Shown here piece by piece: positions 37,002 through 48,010 of a stretch of 64,000 nucleotides of DNA (position 1 is its first letter; every line of letters starts with the position of its first letter). Under the pieces are notes generated by a model. The model did no database searches. It saw only the letters and a program-made list of their open reading frames with translations, and had not been told where the DNA came from. A program made the translations under genes and the position numbers. Source of the DNA: Pseudisothecium myosuroides (Eukaryota; Streptophyta; Bryopsida; Hypnales; Lembophyllaceae); contig OX637293.1 of NCBI GenBank assembly GCA_951799445.1, positions 26,970,001 through 27,034,000 of the forward strand. The letters run 5' to 3'.

Positions 37002-38158
37002 ACGCAGACATGTACATACAGAAACGACGTCAATTGATCGTGAGATCCCCCGACCAATATGCAATACAACAGAACCGCTAATTGAAAATACGCATGGGTA
37101 GTTATTTGAAGAATAGTGACTGAATGTCTTATTTGCTGCATAGTGCAAGGAAATTAGCAATACTTCTACGGTGTCACTGCAGCCCAGAATACAGCACTAA
37201 CAAGGGATGCAGATTTAGAATTCGCGTCAAATACAAAAAAAGGTTTAGGGTGACATACTAGAAGACCGAAAATACTCGAGCAAAGGAAGTTACGCAGCAG
37301 AAATTCAATTGCATTCGATTGAAGCAACAAAAATGGACATTACATAATCCGCCTAAGACTAATAATTCGATGCAAGGAAAAATGATCGTGAGATCTTCCG
37401 ATCAAGCCGAAGACAAAGGACAAAATTATCAATTTCAAATCCGTACTTCAGCAAACCGGAACCGAGACCGGAACTGCAGGAGAACTCCCAAACAAACAGT
37501 AGAAACACAACTTCAACTTCACTGTCATCCACAAGTACAAAAACAATATCACGAGACAGTACAAGGACGGAAACGACATTTCAATGTTCACTCGTCACGT
37601 CGTATCGTGCGATCTCCTGATGAAGCTTGCCGCGCAAGATGATGACGCCCAGTGTTAAAATCTAATGAGGTGTTCAAAAAATTCCACTCTTCCGAGTAAT
37701 ATGATAAACAATTTCAGAACCAAATTTAGATTAAAGCTGCGAACGAAGAGTAAGAAAACAATTCTAAGTGAAGGTCATGCACCGGAAATGCATTCACATT
37801 AGATTTAAAAGACAAGGATAAATGCCCAGAACAGTCCGATCTACCAATAGAATCCACTTCCACGGTATACCATTAGATCTCTAGATGTGCATGCACGCGG
37901 ATTAATAGTCAAGGTCGAAGTGAACCCTTCGAACTCATAATTATCTTAATCAAAGGCATTTAGGAAAAAAATTTATTTTCACATTTACTACGAGGCAGAA
38001 TCAATGCCTCCTACAAACAAAGAATGTCCAGTATTTCGAAAATGCATTTACAATATTTACAGTATGTTCAAGAGTTTTAAGCTACAAGCAATAATATGCA
38101 CGCCATAAGGAGATTGTGAGATATCACGATGAAGTCCGTTGAGGAAGAGAAACCAAAA
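37002..38158. other. Non-coding DNA of the 22-kb element, 3' of the giant gene
   Basis: Contains four palindromes and the presumed 3' UTR of the minus-strand giant gene. The plus-strand ORF at 37,319-37,642 shows no family resemblance or splice support. Confidence 0.4.
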
Positions 38159-38811
38159 CTAAAATACTGCCCTCAAAATGTCAGAGCCCAGTCTGGTCAA
38201 CGGGACCGCCGAAGGCAGACCATTGTGGAGCGGATGCTTCTTGACATACGCCGGAACAGCTTCCTGTGACTTAAACAGACCTCCGAGCCAAGGACTGAGC
38301 ACCCCCACAAGGTACTGGTCCCTCCAGTCCCCATCAAATTTGTGGGGGAAAATGGCGCTATGACAATCATTCAGGAGGTTCTTAAGTGGATCGTCATCAA
38401 CGAGGAGAACATTCTCGATTGACCTCAAACCCAGCTTAGTGGCGAAATGATTTAGATCCTTGAGGAAGAAGGGCCTGTCCGGGTGATTGGGGTCTCTGTA
38501 GGACGACTTTGTGCAGTCTTCCTGCGTGAGAACAGGCACGTCCTTCGCCTTAACAGACGTCCCCGGCAGCATTTGATTCAATACCTTCGTCACATTTGCC
38601 GGTGTCATACTGCTCCAGAATGCAATGTTTGCATGTCTGTGCACAAAGTCAAGTAAATGACCAACATTCGGTCGAAGTGTTACGACGCGTCTGTTCAACT
38701 CATTGAATGACTTGTGAACAAGAACTCCATTAAGGTCAAAGACCACATAATACCGCCGCCTTTCTACCTGATTCGACGACTTCGCCACCGATTCAGCAGG
38801 CACTCGAAAAA
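38159..38811 (-). other. FCP1-like domain exon (C-terminal domain of the giant protein)
   Basis: The 217-codon last exon contains the HAD/NIF signature block FDLNGVLV (about 38,740-38,717), the WSSMTPANV block, and LLVDDDPLKNLLNDCHSAIF, all in the order of FCP1/SCP CTD-phosphatases. The canonical DxDGT loop is DLNGV here: the nucleophile Asp is kept but the second Asp is Asn and Thr is Val. Plant FCP1-like proteins with DLNGLL exist, so this may be a binding module or pseudophosphatase rather than an active enzyme. Confidence 0.8.
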
Positions 38812-39634
38812 CTGCAGAATACAAGAGAAGCACAGAGTCAGTGACCGGCCAATTCAAGATTCGTTATCTCGTATGTACATTGACAATAATGTAGGCATGT
38901 TACCTGCGGGAGCTCGGGCGCTACAAGATGGCGACCCTTCCGCCCTCCTTTCGACGCCCAATCGTCCTCTTTCCCTCTCGCCGCCGCTCACTGATCCTTC
39001 CCCCCTCCTCTCGACGAGCATTTGCCCCTTTCCTCTCTCGTCGGCGCTCAGTGGTCCTCTTTCCCAATGGTCACCACTCAAAGATAGCGGCTCAAGCTCG
39101 TCGTCGCTCGAAGGCACCACCACCCTCCTCCCTCTAACACCGCCTTCCACTGCCTCCCACTCTTCGTCTGCATCAGGTGGATCCCCTCCATCATACACTG
39201 CACGCGGACCATCCTGAAATATCCATTTAAAGACGGGCTTGTAAAGGAAACGGTTCGCTCGCCTTACGGATTCCAAATGAATATCCTTGTTGTTATCGAG
39301 ACGCTTCTTCCCATAGTGGTTTAGACTCGGTAAATGACCAAATGCTCTCATACGATCAACAAGACAGAACTTCATTATTTCTTCGGCCTCGTAAGGTATG
39401 GCCTCTAGCACTTCGTCAGAATGGCACTCACCGTCATCAGGAACCACCTCTCCTGCAACCTCCAGTGGAACACTGGAGGCCAGTGAAGCAATGTCGACAA
39501 TCCTCGCCCGCCCTATCACAGGTATACTCTTCCTTCCAGGAACAGGTTTGGGACTTAGGGGGACCAAGTCAACAAGGGTGTCGTTCAGTAGAGCAACCGT
39601 GATGCCCATCGGCGGGAGCAATCGCTCTGGCCCA

Positions 39635-39978
39635 GTCGTGGGATCCCCCGACGAAGACAATGCAACCACTCCTTCCTGGTGTTCACCCCCCTTGCTCTCT
39701 GCCGGATCGCCATGATGAATTGAGACCACTGACTCTTCAACGATCGTGGGATCCCTCGATCCTTCAGGTCCCGGTGTTCGGCCTTGGTCATCCTTCAATG
39801 CACCACGTCGAGAGACAGCTAACACAGTCTCCATAGGTAATGCATGGCTCGTCGTGGGATCCCCCGATCCGAGGTGGTCATCATCCCCCTTCGACTCTTT
39901 CCTCCCCTCGCTGAGGTCGGCAGCATCCTCCCCGCTCTTGACCAGTGGCTCGTTCGTCATCGTGGGATCCCCCGATGC
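39635..39978 (-). repeat. Four palindromes exactly 108 bp apart inside a coding exon
   Basis: Palindrome centres lie at 39,643, 39,751, 39,859 and 39,967, a constant spacing of 108 bp (36 codons). Each encodes S-(G/R)-D-P-T in the giant protein. The rest of each 36-residue unit is poorly conserved, so the DNA palindrome and spacing, not the peptide, look like the maintained feature. Confidence 0.85.
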
Positions 39979-40665
39979 TGGTCGGTGAGTGTCTTCCAAG
40001 GTTAATAATTCGAGGTCCGGAAGCTGTCTGTCAGCTCCTGAAGCACGAGATGCCTGTGCATCCTCCTGTTGCGGCTGAGTCGACTTGTCAGGCCTCGATG
40101 GTAACGGTCCCAAGGCACAATTCAGAAGCGCTTCTGCCGCGACTGATGCTTCGGGATTGGGACTCCCATTTGGCTTTGCTGGCGACTGTTTGCGCTGCAC
40201 CAACGACTTACTTGGAGTCCACTTGGAGGTCCCCCCCTTCCGATTCTCGAGTGCTATCTTCCGCGCTCGCTTGGCCGCCTTTGTGCTCCCAGTATCCTTT
40301 GAGGTGTCGGGTTCCTTGACTGGCGTCTTAAGCGGCTTCCTCTTGGATATCCTTGGGTCCGTTAATTGGATCCCTGAATTCACTTCGCCTGACGACCCGC
40401 TGGATATTGGAATTACAATTTGTTCCGCTGGTAACGGCTCTGGACTACTCTCATGCTCTTCTGTCAGATCTGCCAGCTCCACCTGCGCCAAATGAACTTC
40501 GGGAACTTCGTCTGCATCCTGTGCTCCACTTGGCGGATCAATCAGCTGCTCTTGCCGGGGGGAGGGAGTCGGAGATTTCGCCTGCGAGAAAGGCAATATC
40601 CCACCACAATTGAGCTTAGTTTGCCCTCCCAGATTAGCATGCGAGAGATATACGCTGCCCAACGT

Positions 40666-40683
40666 CCGGAGATATCACGATGG
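40666..40683. repeat. Palindrome in a short intron
   Basis: CCGGAGATATCACGATGG, a GATATC-centred variant, lies in the 123-bp intron 40,706-40,582 of the giant gene. Confidence 0.65.
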
Positions 40684-42472
40684 TTCAGCAAATAATGCAC
40701 ACTAACCTTAGGGTGCTCAACCGACCTTGTTCCTGAACCCGGTCTGTGTTGGGTGATGTCTTCGAGTACAGCATCGTCATCATCACTCTCAACTTCCTCG
40801 TCCTCGTGTTCGGCCTCCGGAAGAAGAAGGGGTGCCGCCTGTGCATGTTTGTCGTCCCAAATCTGCTTGGCGAAGACCTGACTTAACGTCTTCGCTTCCG
40901 TTGAATCGACAACTTCCAGCACTTTACCACCTTCCGAATACTGAAATACAACAACCGGAAATTAGTGACATTCAAATCTCCGAAATCGAAATGAGATTAT
41001 CAGAAGAACAAAAGAAAAGACAATCGTTGTAGTGCATACCAAGCCCAGATATGTGAACTCCGGACCCCCGCTGACATTCACAAAGACATAGTCGCTGCAA
41101 GCTAGTCCTTTGAATAGAATCAACGCACTGCTGATCTTCAGATACGGCATCTGCTGCCGACGCCAGTAAGGATAGTCGTCCGGCATATCTTCCCCCTTGT
41201 ACACCTGAGTGAGGCGGTCCAATCCCGGGAAAAAGATTTTGAAGCAAGTCCGCCGCTCGTGCTCTTCGCTGTGCCCAAAAATGAAGACAACAAAGACATT
41301 GTACCCGTCTCCGGCCGGAGCTTGAGGGAAAAAGTCTTTGGGCCCGGCCATGTAGTTTACAACGTGCCAGTCCCACAACCTAGCTTTGACTTCCAAGCTT
41401 TGTCTCTCTATGTGAGCCACAATCATGTGGAACCCTTCGGCATCTGTGAGGAGAACGGCGGCAGAGCGGGCTACGACTGTCTGGTCCTGCGGATCATAGT
41501 ACTCCAGAGCGTCAAAGAGTCTCTTCAACTTCCGCTCTTCAAGAATTTTGGCGCGACACCCGCAGGACGTTGACTCGAACATGAACCAGATGTAGAGGTG
41601 CTTCTTCTTCTTTCCCCTCCACGCTATGACGTCCCCTGCCGCCAAGGTGGCGCTGATGTCCTAGCTGCTTTCGTCCATGGTTTTATAGAGACAGTGCTCT
41701 GAAAAACCACGTGCATTTGCCTGCACCGATTCCTCCTCCGCCGTCAGCTTGAAATACGACTCCCACATTTGGATCACGGACTGCAGAAGGTCAGCTGGGT
41801 CGAACGTCCTGTTGAGATTTTTCGTCCGATCCTGCAACCACTTCTTTCCAGCAGGGGTTTCCATTGCCTTGTTCACCCACATCTCCACATCCTCGTGCTC
41901 AATGTTCCTTTCTGTTGCAAACTCGACCCACAAAGAATCCGGGTAAGGCTCGTACTCCACCCTCCTCGCCGGCAGCAGATGACCCTTGTAGTGTGACAAG
42001 AGTTCGTTCTTCATCGCCCTGACCAACCGAATTTTGGCGTCGGCGTCTGAAAGAGAGATAATGCGTTTTCCACCTCTCTGTGATTTCGACTTTGCGACGG
42101 AGGTCTTCATGCTAATAACTTGGGCTTCGACTTGATCGGCAAGGAAATTGATGTCCTCCGGTCTAAGTCCGTAAAGGGGCTTGAAGTCGTTTGCCGCCAA
42201 CGGTTTGCGATCCGTACTCCCCGATACATCGACCAGCCCCGCCGCGTCGGGAAGGAGACCTGCCATGAATTTCTCCTCTATCTTGATCCATCTCTCAACA
42301 TCAGCGTCGTTCTCCAGGAAGAGTAGAGGGATTCTCAGTTCGGCGATGTCTTTCGCCTTTGCTCCCGCAAATATTGATGCCACCGACGGCTGAAACGCCT
42401 GCCAACCAAAGGAGTAACAGTCAGTACGCGATCCGTAGACAGACCACGTGAACACAAGAAGTCCAATAAACA

Positions 42473-42794
42473 GTCGTGCGATCCCACGATCAGTCAGTTA
42501 CCACGAGGAAGTCGTTTAGGCAACAGGCAGTCGTGAGATATCACGATGAGCAACTGACTTCTACATGCACAATTTGAAAACACCACGCACTGAACCCCCA
42601 GCACAAAGGACTAAACTAGCGACATCTGGTATTTCATAACTTAACGTCGTGGGATATCACGATCTCCTCATTCTAACGTAGAACTACCCCGTATCTCAAA
42701 GCCAGGACTTAGTCGTGGGATCCCACGATGAGGTGGTTATAACGTAATGAAGGTCTGAGGTGTAGTGCAGGACCATCGGGAGATCCCACGATGG
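42473..42794. repeat. Palindrome cluster in intron 42,859-42,399
   Basis: Five palindromes with centres near 42,481, 42,539, 42,655, 42,720 and 42,783 (spacing 58, 116, 65 and 63 bp). GATC and GATATC centres are mixed. They fill the intron between the ParB-like exon and the next exon. Confidence 0.8.
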
Positions 42795-43114
42795 TTAGAT
42801 AGAGCGCACTCTGATGACCACCCCAAAAAAAAATATGTCAACTCCGGCGGCATTCTTACATTGTACTCTACTGAGTGTGATCTGCCCAATATTGTTGGCT
42901 GTGGACTTCCCATACTCCGCCACTTGATTCTTGCGTTCAGCAGCTGCTTCGTGAAGTTCTGCTCCTTCTGTTCGCCAACGACATCTTGGTTCAGCGCCCG
43001 CGAGAAGTGCACTAGGTCTCCGTGGTGATATTTGTTCGTCCACACAGGTAAAATATTGAAGGTGGAGGCGAGCTTCTTGTCCTTCTCGGGAATCACACCA
43101 AGCCTAATCAGGTC

Positions 43115-43160
43115 CTTGAATGCCTGGACAGTGTGTTGGCCCCCTATTATGTAGTAGTGC
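43115..43160 (-). other. ParB/Srx-like GGQH motif
   Basis: The peptide YYIIGGQHTVQAFKDLI follows the (hydrophobic)-GG-x-(H/R)-x-x-A pattern of ParB/sulfiredoxin-fold and DGQHR-type (DndB-like) domains. The usual GGxxR Arg is replaced by Thr after His. Upstream sequence contains ALLVYRGIQAERLDAL and downstream FNILPVWTN. Family assignment is by motif only. Confidence 0.45.
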
Positions 43161-44284
43161 ATCTTGGGGTTTTCAAAGATCTCCTTCTTCGGCGCTTGCT
43201 TCTCATAGTACGACACTACCTTCGCCGGGCCGTAGGGTCCCGCTTTAAGGGGAAGCACTGTTATGACTCTGTTCTCCAAGTCATAATCAGGTGTGATTCG
43301 TGCCTTCCTCGTCAGCGCATCAAGTCGCTCTGCCTGAATTCCCCTGTACACGAGCAGTGCTACAGGTGCCTGGTGCAGATAGTCATAGTGCACGTGGATG
43401 AGCTCTCCTTTGCTGTCACAGACTGGTTTCCTGCCCCATTTGTACAGGCCACCGAAAGAGTTCTCGTACAGGGTCCTCATCTTATTCATCTCTTCCGGTG
43501 TCATCTTCTTGACGTCTGCCTCCCCTAGAGCCACAGCCCTGTGAAGCGGAAGCGGGGTTTCCGATTTTTTCTTCTTTCCGGATGTCCCAGCTGCGGCTTC
43601 AACTTCGTCCCCGAGAGCTCCAACTGCAGACTTCCTCTTCCTGGTCTTCTTTTTGGGGGACGGCGTGGGAGCAACCGCTGTCACGGCTTGCGGGGGAGCG
43701 TTTGTATCTCTTAAGTCTTCCAGGATTATGTCCCACTGGTTCTTGAGCTCCTTAGGCTTCCACCGAGGCTTAGACGTGTCTTTGCACTTCAGATGTGACC
43801 TTGCAGTCACAGACTCGCACAGAGTAAGGCTGAACTTCGCGTAGTCAAGCCTGAGCCCAAACGTTATGATCTCCCCGTAAGGGAAACCTTCTCCTCTACA
43901 ACTAGGAGCGCTGTGTCGTCGTCAAGCCCCTTCATTTCTAGTACCTTCAGTCCGGCAGTTGGGTGCCCCATTGTCCCATTCACCAGCGTGGGAAGAATAG
44001 TGGCGGAGCCGTCACTCTCTGCTTTCCAGGCGATTCCCCAATGCGTAATCTGCTCGTCGCATCGGAAAAAGGCTTGTGGTGGATGTGGACCTCTGTACTC
44101 CAAAGACGTAATGTAGCAGTCGATGAAGGTACCAAGCTTCCTAGGTGTCAGTTCTTCTGGACCTTCGTCCACTTGCATTTCACTGCAGCATGGTAGAAAG
44201 AGATGTTAGTTTCCACATTGTTCGATAGAGCAGAATGATGGTGGTGCGATATTATTCCCGTTCTAACTTTAACTTTTATCCTTA

Positions 44285-44957
44285 GTCGTGGGATCCCACG
44301 ACGGATGTTATGAAAGAGAAGGAATGGTTTCGTGATCATTTTGATGACCTGGTTTCACAAATTACTGTTGTCGTGGGATATCACGATCGGTTACATTCAC
44401 GGACAGTAGTGGGCAGGAGGTTACTGCATCTCAACTCACTAACTGAAGGCGTCCCGGAATATGACGACGGCAACAAATAACATAGAATGGATATTGGAAT
44501 ATCTTAGAAGGGGATCGGTGATGATTTGTGAAACTACTGTCTGTTGTGGGATCCCACGATTGATTGTTCACATAATCAGGGCTATTTGTTAACCTGCCTG
44601 CATCTCAATTTCTCTACCCATGCTAGACTTTCTCGTCGTGATTTCCCACGACAGTTTAGTACTTGAATGCTCTATGTAGGTGGCCTTCTAATTGTTAAGT
44701 CTCGGTCAGGCGCGGTCTTTACTATCCTCCATCAGGGGATCCCACGATGGGTCACTAATCCGCTGCCTGGTCTGTGCCTAATATGTGGTCTGTGTTAAGA
44801 TTGCGTCTTCACATCTTTTCATCGGGGGATCCCACGATGGGCCACAAACCCTAAAACTTGTGTGGCCGCGCAGTGGTGGGCGGCTAGGGTTTCAAGTCAG
44901 GGATCCTACGATGCTCGAATCTACACAGGGACTGCCCTGTCGTGGGATCTCACGATG
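44285..44957. repeat. Palindrome cluster in intron 45,215-44,183
   Basis: Eight copies in 0.67 kb with centres near 44,293, 44,379, 44,551, 44,642, 44,739, 44,829, 44,903 and 44,947, so many spacings are 86-97 bp or twice 86. Several are perfect or near-perfect (TCGTGGGATCCCACGA, TTGTGGGATCCCACGA). Confidence 0.85.
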
Positions 44958-45343
44958 CACGGTTTTAGGGTCACTATCTGCGGTAACAGAGTCACGTACT
45001 CATTACCGTGTGTTCTTCTCGGCATATGTACTACCGTATTTGTCGGCCATGTTTATAACAGCGACTATGACAGAGGCTCTACTACCCTCGTTTTCAGCAA
45101 AGTGCGTACTAATGCAATTGCAAACAGCCATACCCTAATTATTGGCATTGTTTATAACGTAGACATTGCAAGCAAGAAACGGAAAGTAATGAGAATACAG
45201 TTCAAAGTAACTTACGGGTCCTTCCAAACTGGGAGGTCTGCTGTACGCTGGGATGGAGCTGCTGCCATCGTAGCTTCCGCTTGCACGGGTCCGGCCTTGT
45301 TTTCAGCTACTACGAAAATGCCCTTCCGCTCTTCGAAAGACTG

Positions 45344-46008
45344 CTGCATGAAATTCAAATGCAGAAGAAATTGTAACTTCAATCATTCATTGAGAATCAC
45401 AAACTCCTAACTTGTTTCTTCATGACTAGCCAAGTGAATTTAATTGAAGAGAAGGTAAACTTAAATCTAAAGTGACGGACTAAGTAGCCTATCGCACAGA
45501 AAACAAGCGTGTCTGATCATAGTCATAAAATCCCTGCACAAACCATGTTCCTAATATCATTCACAAACGAGGACTGCCTAACTAAATAATATACAATGAA
45601 TCTTTGCTCCATTCCTCTTTGGCAGCAACATTCCCGTTCCTTTCTTCACTTTGCTTCAATTCAAACACTCACAGCAGTCCATACACATTGAACTCTAGTT
45701 CGTGAACTACATCAAGGTTACCATTCTAGGGTCTACAGTGATGAACCGTGAACTACAATGCGTGAGGAGAGCCTACACCTGCAAGGAAGGCGAGTGCCAT
45801 ACAGCCATTGTATCCATGTACTAGATTCATTTGACAAGCTTGAATGGGATCAATTCTTTGCAAGCCTAGAAGCTAAACTCCAGAGCAAACGCACACCTCC
45901 ATGCGATTACAATTCTACAACGAAGAAGTCAAATAATAATTGAACCTCACCGCCAGAGAACTACAAAATCAAAATGCAGGTTTTGAGGTTGGACTACGAT
46001 GAACTAAC
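45344..46008 (-). other. Intron of the giant gene without palindromes
   Basis: Bounded by the donor CAG then GTTAGT (46,009/46,008) and the acceptor ATGCAG before 45,343. Unlike other introns of this gene I see no palindrome here. Confidence 0.55.
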
Positions 46009-46251
46009 CTGTTCAATGAGATGGGTGAAGTCCCGCACCGTGTTGTTTTTCTCGCGCACAAGTCCGGACGCTTGCGCACCGCCTTCGCCAGGAAATGCTT
46101 CACGCACTACTGCACTCCGCCACAAAAATTCGTTCTCCGCGCACACACACTCCGCTAGCAAAATTTGAATACGCTCCTCTAATGTCCCTCGCCGCGCTCG
46201 ACTCCGCAAACAGAAGTTCAACGCCCCGCCAACCAAAGAAACTCCACACAA

Positions 46252-46560
46252 CCCAACTCACTCCAAATGCCAAGCTTCAGACAACCAAACTAACGGACTG
46301 CAACAACCAGAATGAACTCGCGAGGAAGGAAAGCGGAGAAGCGCACGAAATTAGGAAGACGGAGAAGCACACGATGTCGGGAGAAAAGGGTGGCAAGCAG
46401 ACGTCGTGGGGAGGAAAGGAGACTAAGAGGAGAGGAAACCGGCGGGGGAGTCTGCTGACGTGGCGCTGTCAGGTGCAAGACGGCGCAGGTCATGACTGCC
46501 CACCCTCCTCATGATTATTGACATCATGAGGAGGGCTTGACTAGAAGTCTTAAGCTAAAT
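46252..46560 (-). promoter_or_regulatory. GC-rich 5' region of the giant gene with a 13-bp hairpin
   Basis: Base composition rises to moderately GC-rich up to about 46,535 and then drops sharply to AT-rich. A perfect hairpin (CCCTCCTCATGAT, loop TATTGAC, ATCATGAGGAGGG) spans 46,503-46,535 at that edge. An upstream exon starting at the ATG 46,493 is possible but could not be joined. Confidence 0.4.
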
Positions 46561-46779
46561 AATCACTCATTACACAAAATGCTGAAATTAGGTCGCACAC
46601 TTGCACCTCACTAATTTCATGACATTCGATAATTACTACAAACATTTTTTTTGGTTCTCTATAAGAATGCACTATTCGTTATTTATTCATTATTTGTTTT
46701 TATACACATTGTTGCTATTGGAACTCTCGAAACTCCATGTCTACAAATAAAAATAATTGTAGAAACGTTTATTTAATTA

Positions 46780-48010
46780 CTTTGATGGCTTGTAAAGTAA
46801 CTTTGTTGAAATAAGGCAAGCTAGTTTTACTATTTTAAATGTCGGTATGGAAAAAAAATGTACAAGTTGTAAATACTCCGCTCATGAAGTGAAGAATCAT
46901 GAGCGGAAAAAGTCCATGCTACGTTTTCCCAAACTTACCACGTAACCTAAAAAAAAACCTCGGTCTTGCGGTTCAAAGACCCTTCATTCCATAAATCATG
47001 CATGATGTTGTACGAGTTAATTTTAACAAAAAAAAATGTAGTTTTACTATTTTAAATACTCTGCCCATGCAAACATTAGTTACGAATCATGAGTGGTTTA
47101 ATTTCATAGATTGCTACATTGATTTCTAGGTTTAACCTTTGGTTTCGATGATTATTATTTTTTTTCAAGCAGCTAAATATGCCTTTAACATAATGAACTT
47201 TGATTTCTAGTTTGCACTTGTGTCATTTTTCTAGAAAATGATTAGTCCAAATTATTTAATTAAATAGAGATGACTGTAACGACTACATAAGTACAGGGAA
47301 CATTGTTGATGATTGTCCTATATAATTCTTTCTCATTCATCTCCTAGGCAATCATTTTCATGTATACAATCAACATGATTGGCAAATGTGTAATGAAGAA
47401 ATAATATCTAAATTATCTTATTGTCTTCTCTATTAATTGTCTTGCAATGATCATTGAATAGATGTGGACAAGAGCGTGATTGCCCGCGGTTTTAGGGGCA
47501 TACTAGGTGTTAATCTATTTAATTTACTTGTGTTTTGGAGCATATCTAGAGACAGTTCTCCAAAGTACGTGACCAAGCCCAGCCGCCCATGATCTTGGAA
47601 TTACTTGCAAAAAATGGAAATTAAAAAAAATGTCAAACAAAGGACGTTCAGAATTGATCTTCAATTTATGAAAAAAAAATTAATATTAAGTTACAACTTC
47701 AATTTTTTGGTTTTAAATCGACATGTAATATGTATCGCAATTTTAGAAAACGTACCATGGACTTTTCTCTTCATGAGCAGAAGATTAAGAACTTATACAT
47801 TCTTTTTTTGATACCGACATGTAATGTTTTATGTATGATTTATGGAATGAGAGTTCTTTGAATGAACCGCAGGCGGAGGAGGACCTTTTTAGGTTACGTG
47901 GTAAGTTCGGAAAAACGTAGCATGGACTTCTCCCGCTCATGCCTCTTCACTTCATGAGCGGACTATTTTGAACTTGTACCTTTTTTTCCATATCGACATG
48001 CACTGTCTTA
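46780..48010. mobile_element. Foldback structure with arms of about 170-185 bp
   Basis: Arm 46,841-47,013 (GTCGGTATGGAAAAAAAATG, then TCATGAAGTGAAGAATCATG and CTTACCACGTAACCTAAAAA) matches the reverse complement of 47,998-47,815 with modest divergence. Partial extra copies of the arm lie inside at about 47,040-47,100 and 47,695-47,811. The loop has no credible ORF. Probably a foldback or MULE-like non-autonomous element. Confidence 0.6.

Larger units (their letters stand above)
35543..38131. repeat. Palindrome cluster, left flank of the element
   Basis: Copies of the approximately 18-bp GATC-centred palindrome at 35,543-35,565, 37,036-37,055, 37,384-37,403, 37,604-37,623 and 38,112-38,131 (the last with a GATATC centre). 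They occupy non-coding DNA between the left end and the 3' end of the minus-strand giant gene. A weak half-site lies near 35,634. Confidence 0.75.
38159..46251 (-). pseudogene. Giant ParB-like / FCP1-like protein of the element (damaged)
   Basis: Minus-strand gene with GT-AG joined exons: 46,251(or upstream)-46,009; 45,343-45,216; 44,182-42,860; 42,398-41,040; 40,940-40,707; 40,581-38,904; 38,811-38,159 (TAG). Phases match at every junction once two lesions are allowed: a single-base loss near 43,885 and an in-frame TAG at 41,663-41,661. The product would be about 1,870 residues. Order: helical N-terminus; basic KKKTRKRK stretch (about 43,650); ParB/Srx-like motif IIGGQHTVQAF (about 43,155-43,120); conserved unknown region; acidic stretch EDEEVESDDDD; low-complexity region with four GDPT repeats; C-terminal FCP1-like (NIF/HAD) domain with FDLNGVLV, WSSMTPAN and LLVDDDPLKN. 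No in-frame ATG is visible in the first exon, so the true start lies upstream or was lost. A role in DNA binding or partitioning of the element is inference. Confidence 0.75.

Noticed and set aside
38714..40695. Long plus-strand Ser/Pro-rich ORFs at 38.7-40.7 kb
   Set aside because: Antisense to exons 40,581-38,904 and 38,811-38,159 of the giant gene, which carry recognised domains and exact splice phases.
43864..46514. Plus-strand ORFs across the giant gene
   Set aside because: Shadows of minus-strand exons and palindrome-rich introns; the minus-strand frames have matched splice phases and domain motifs.
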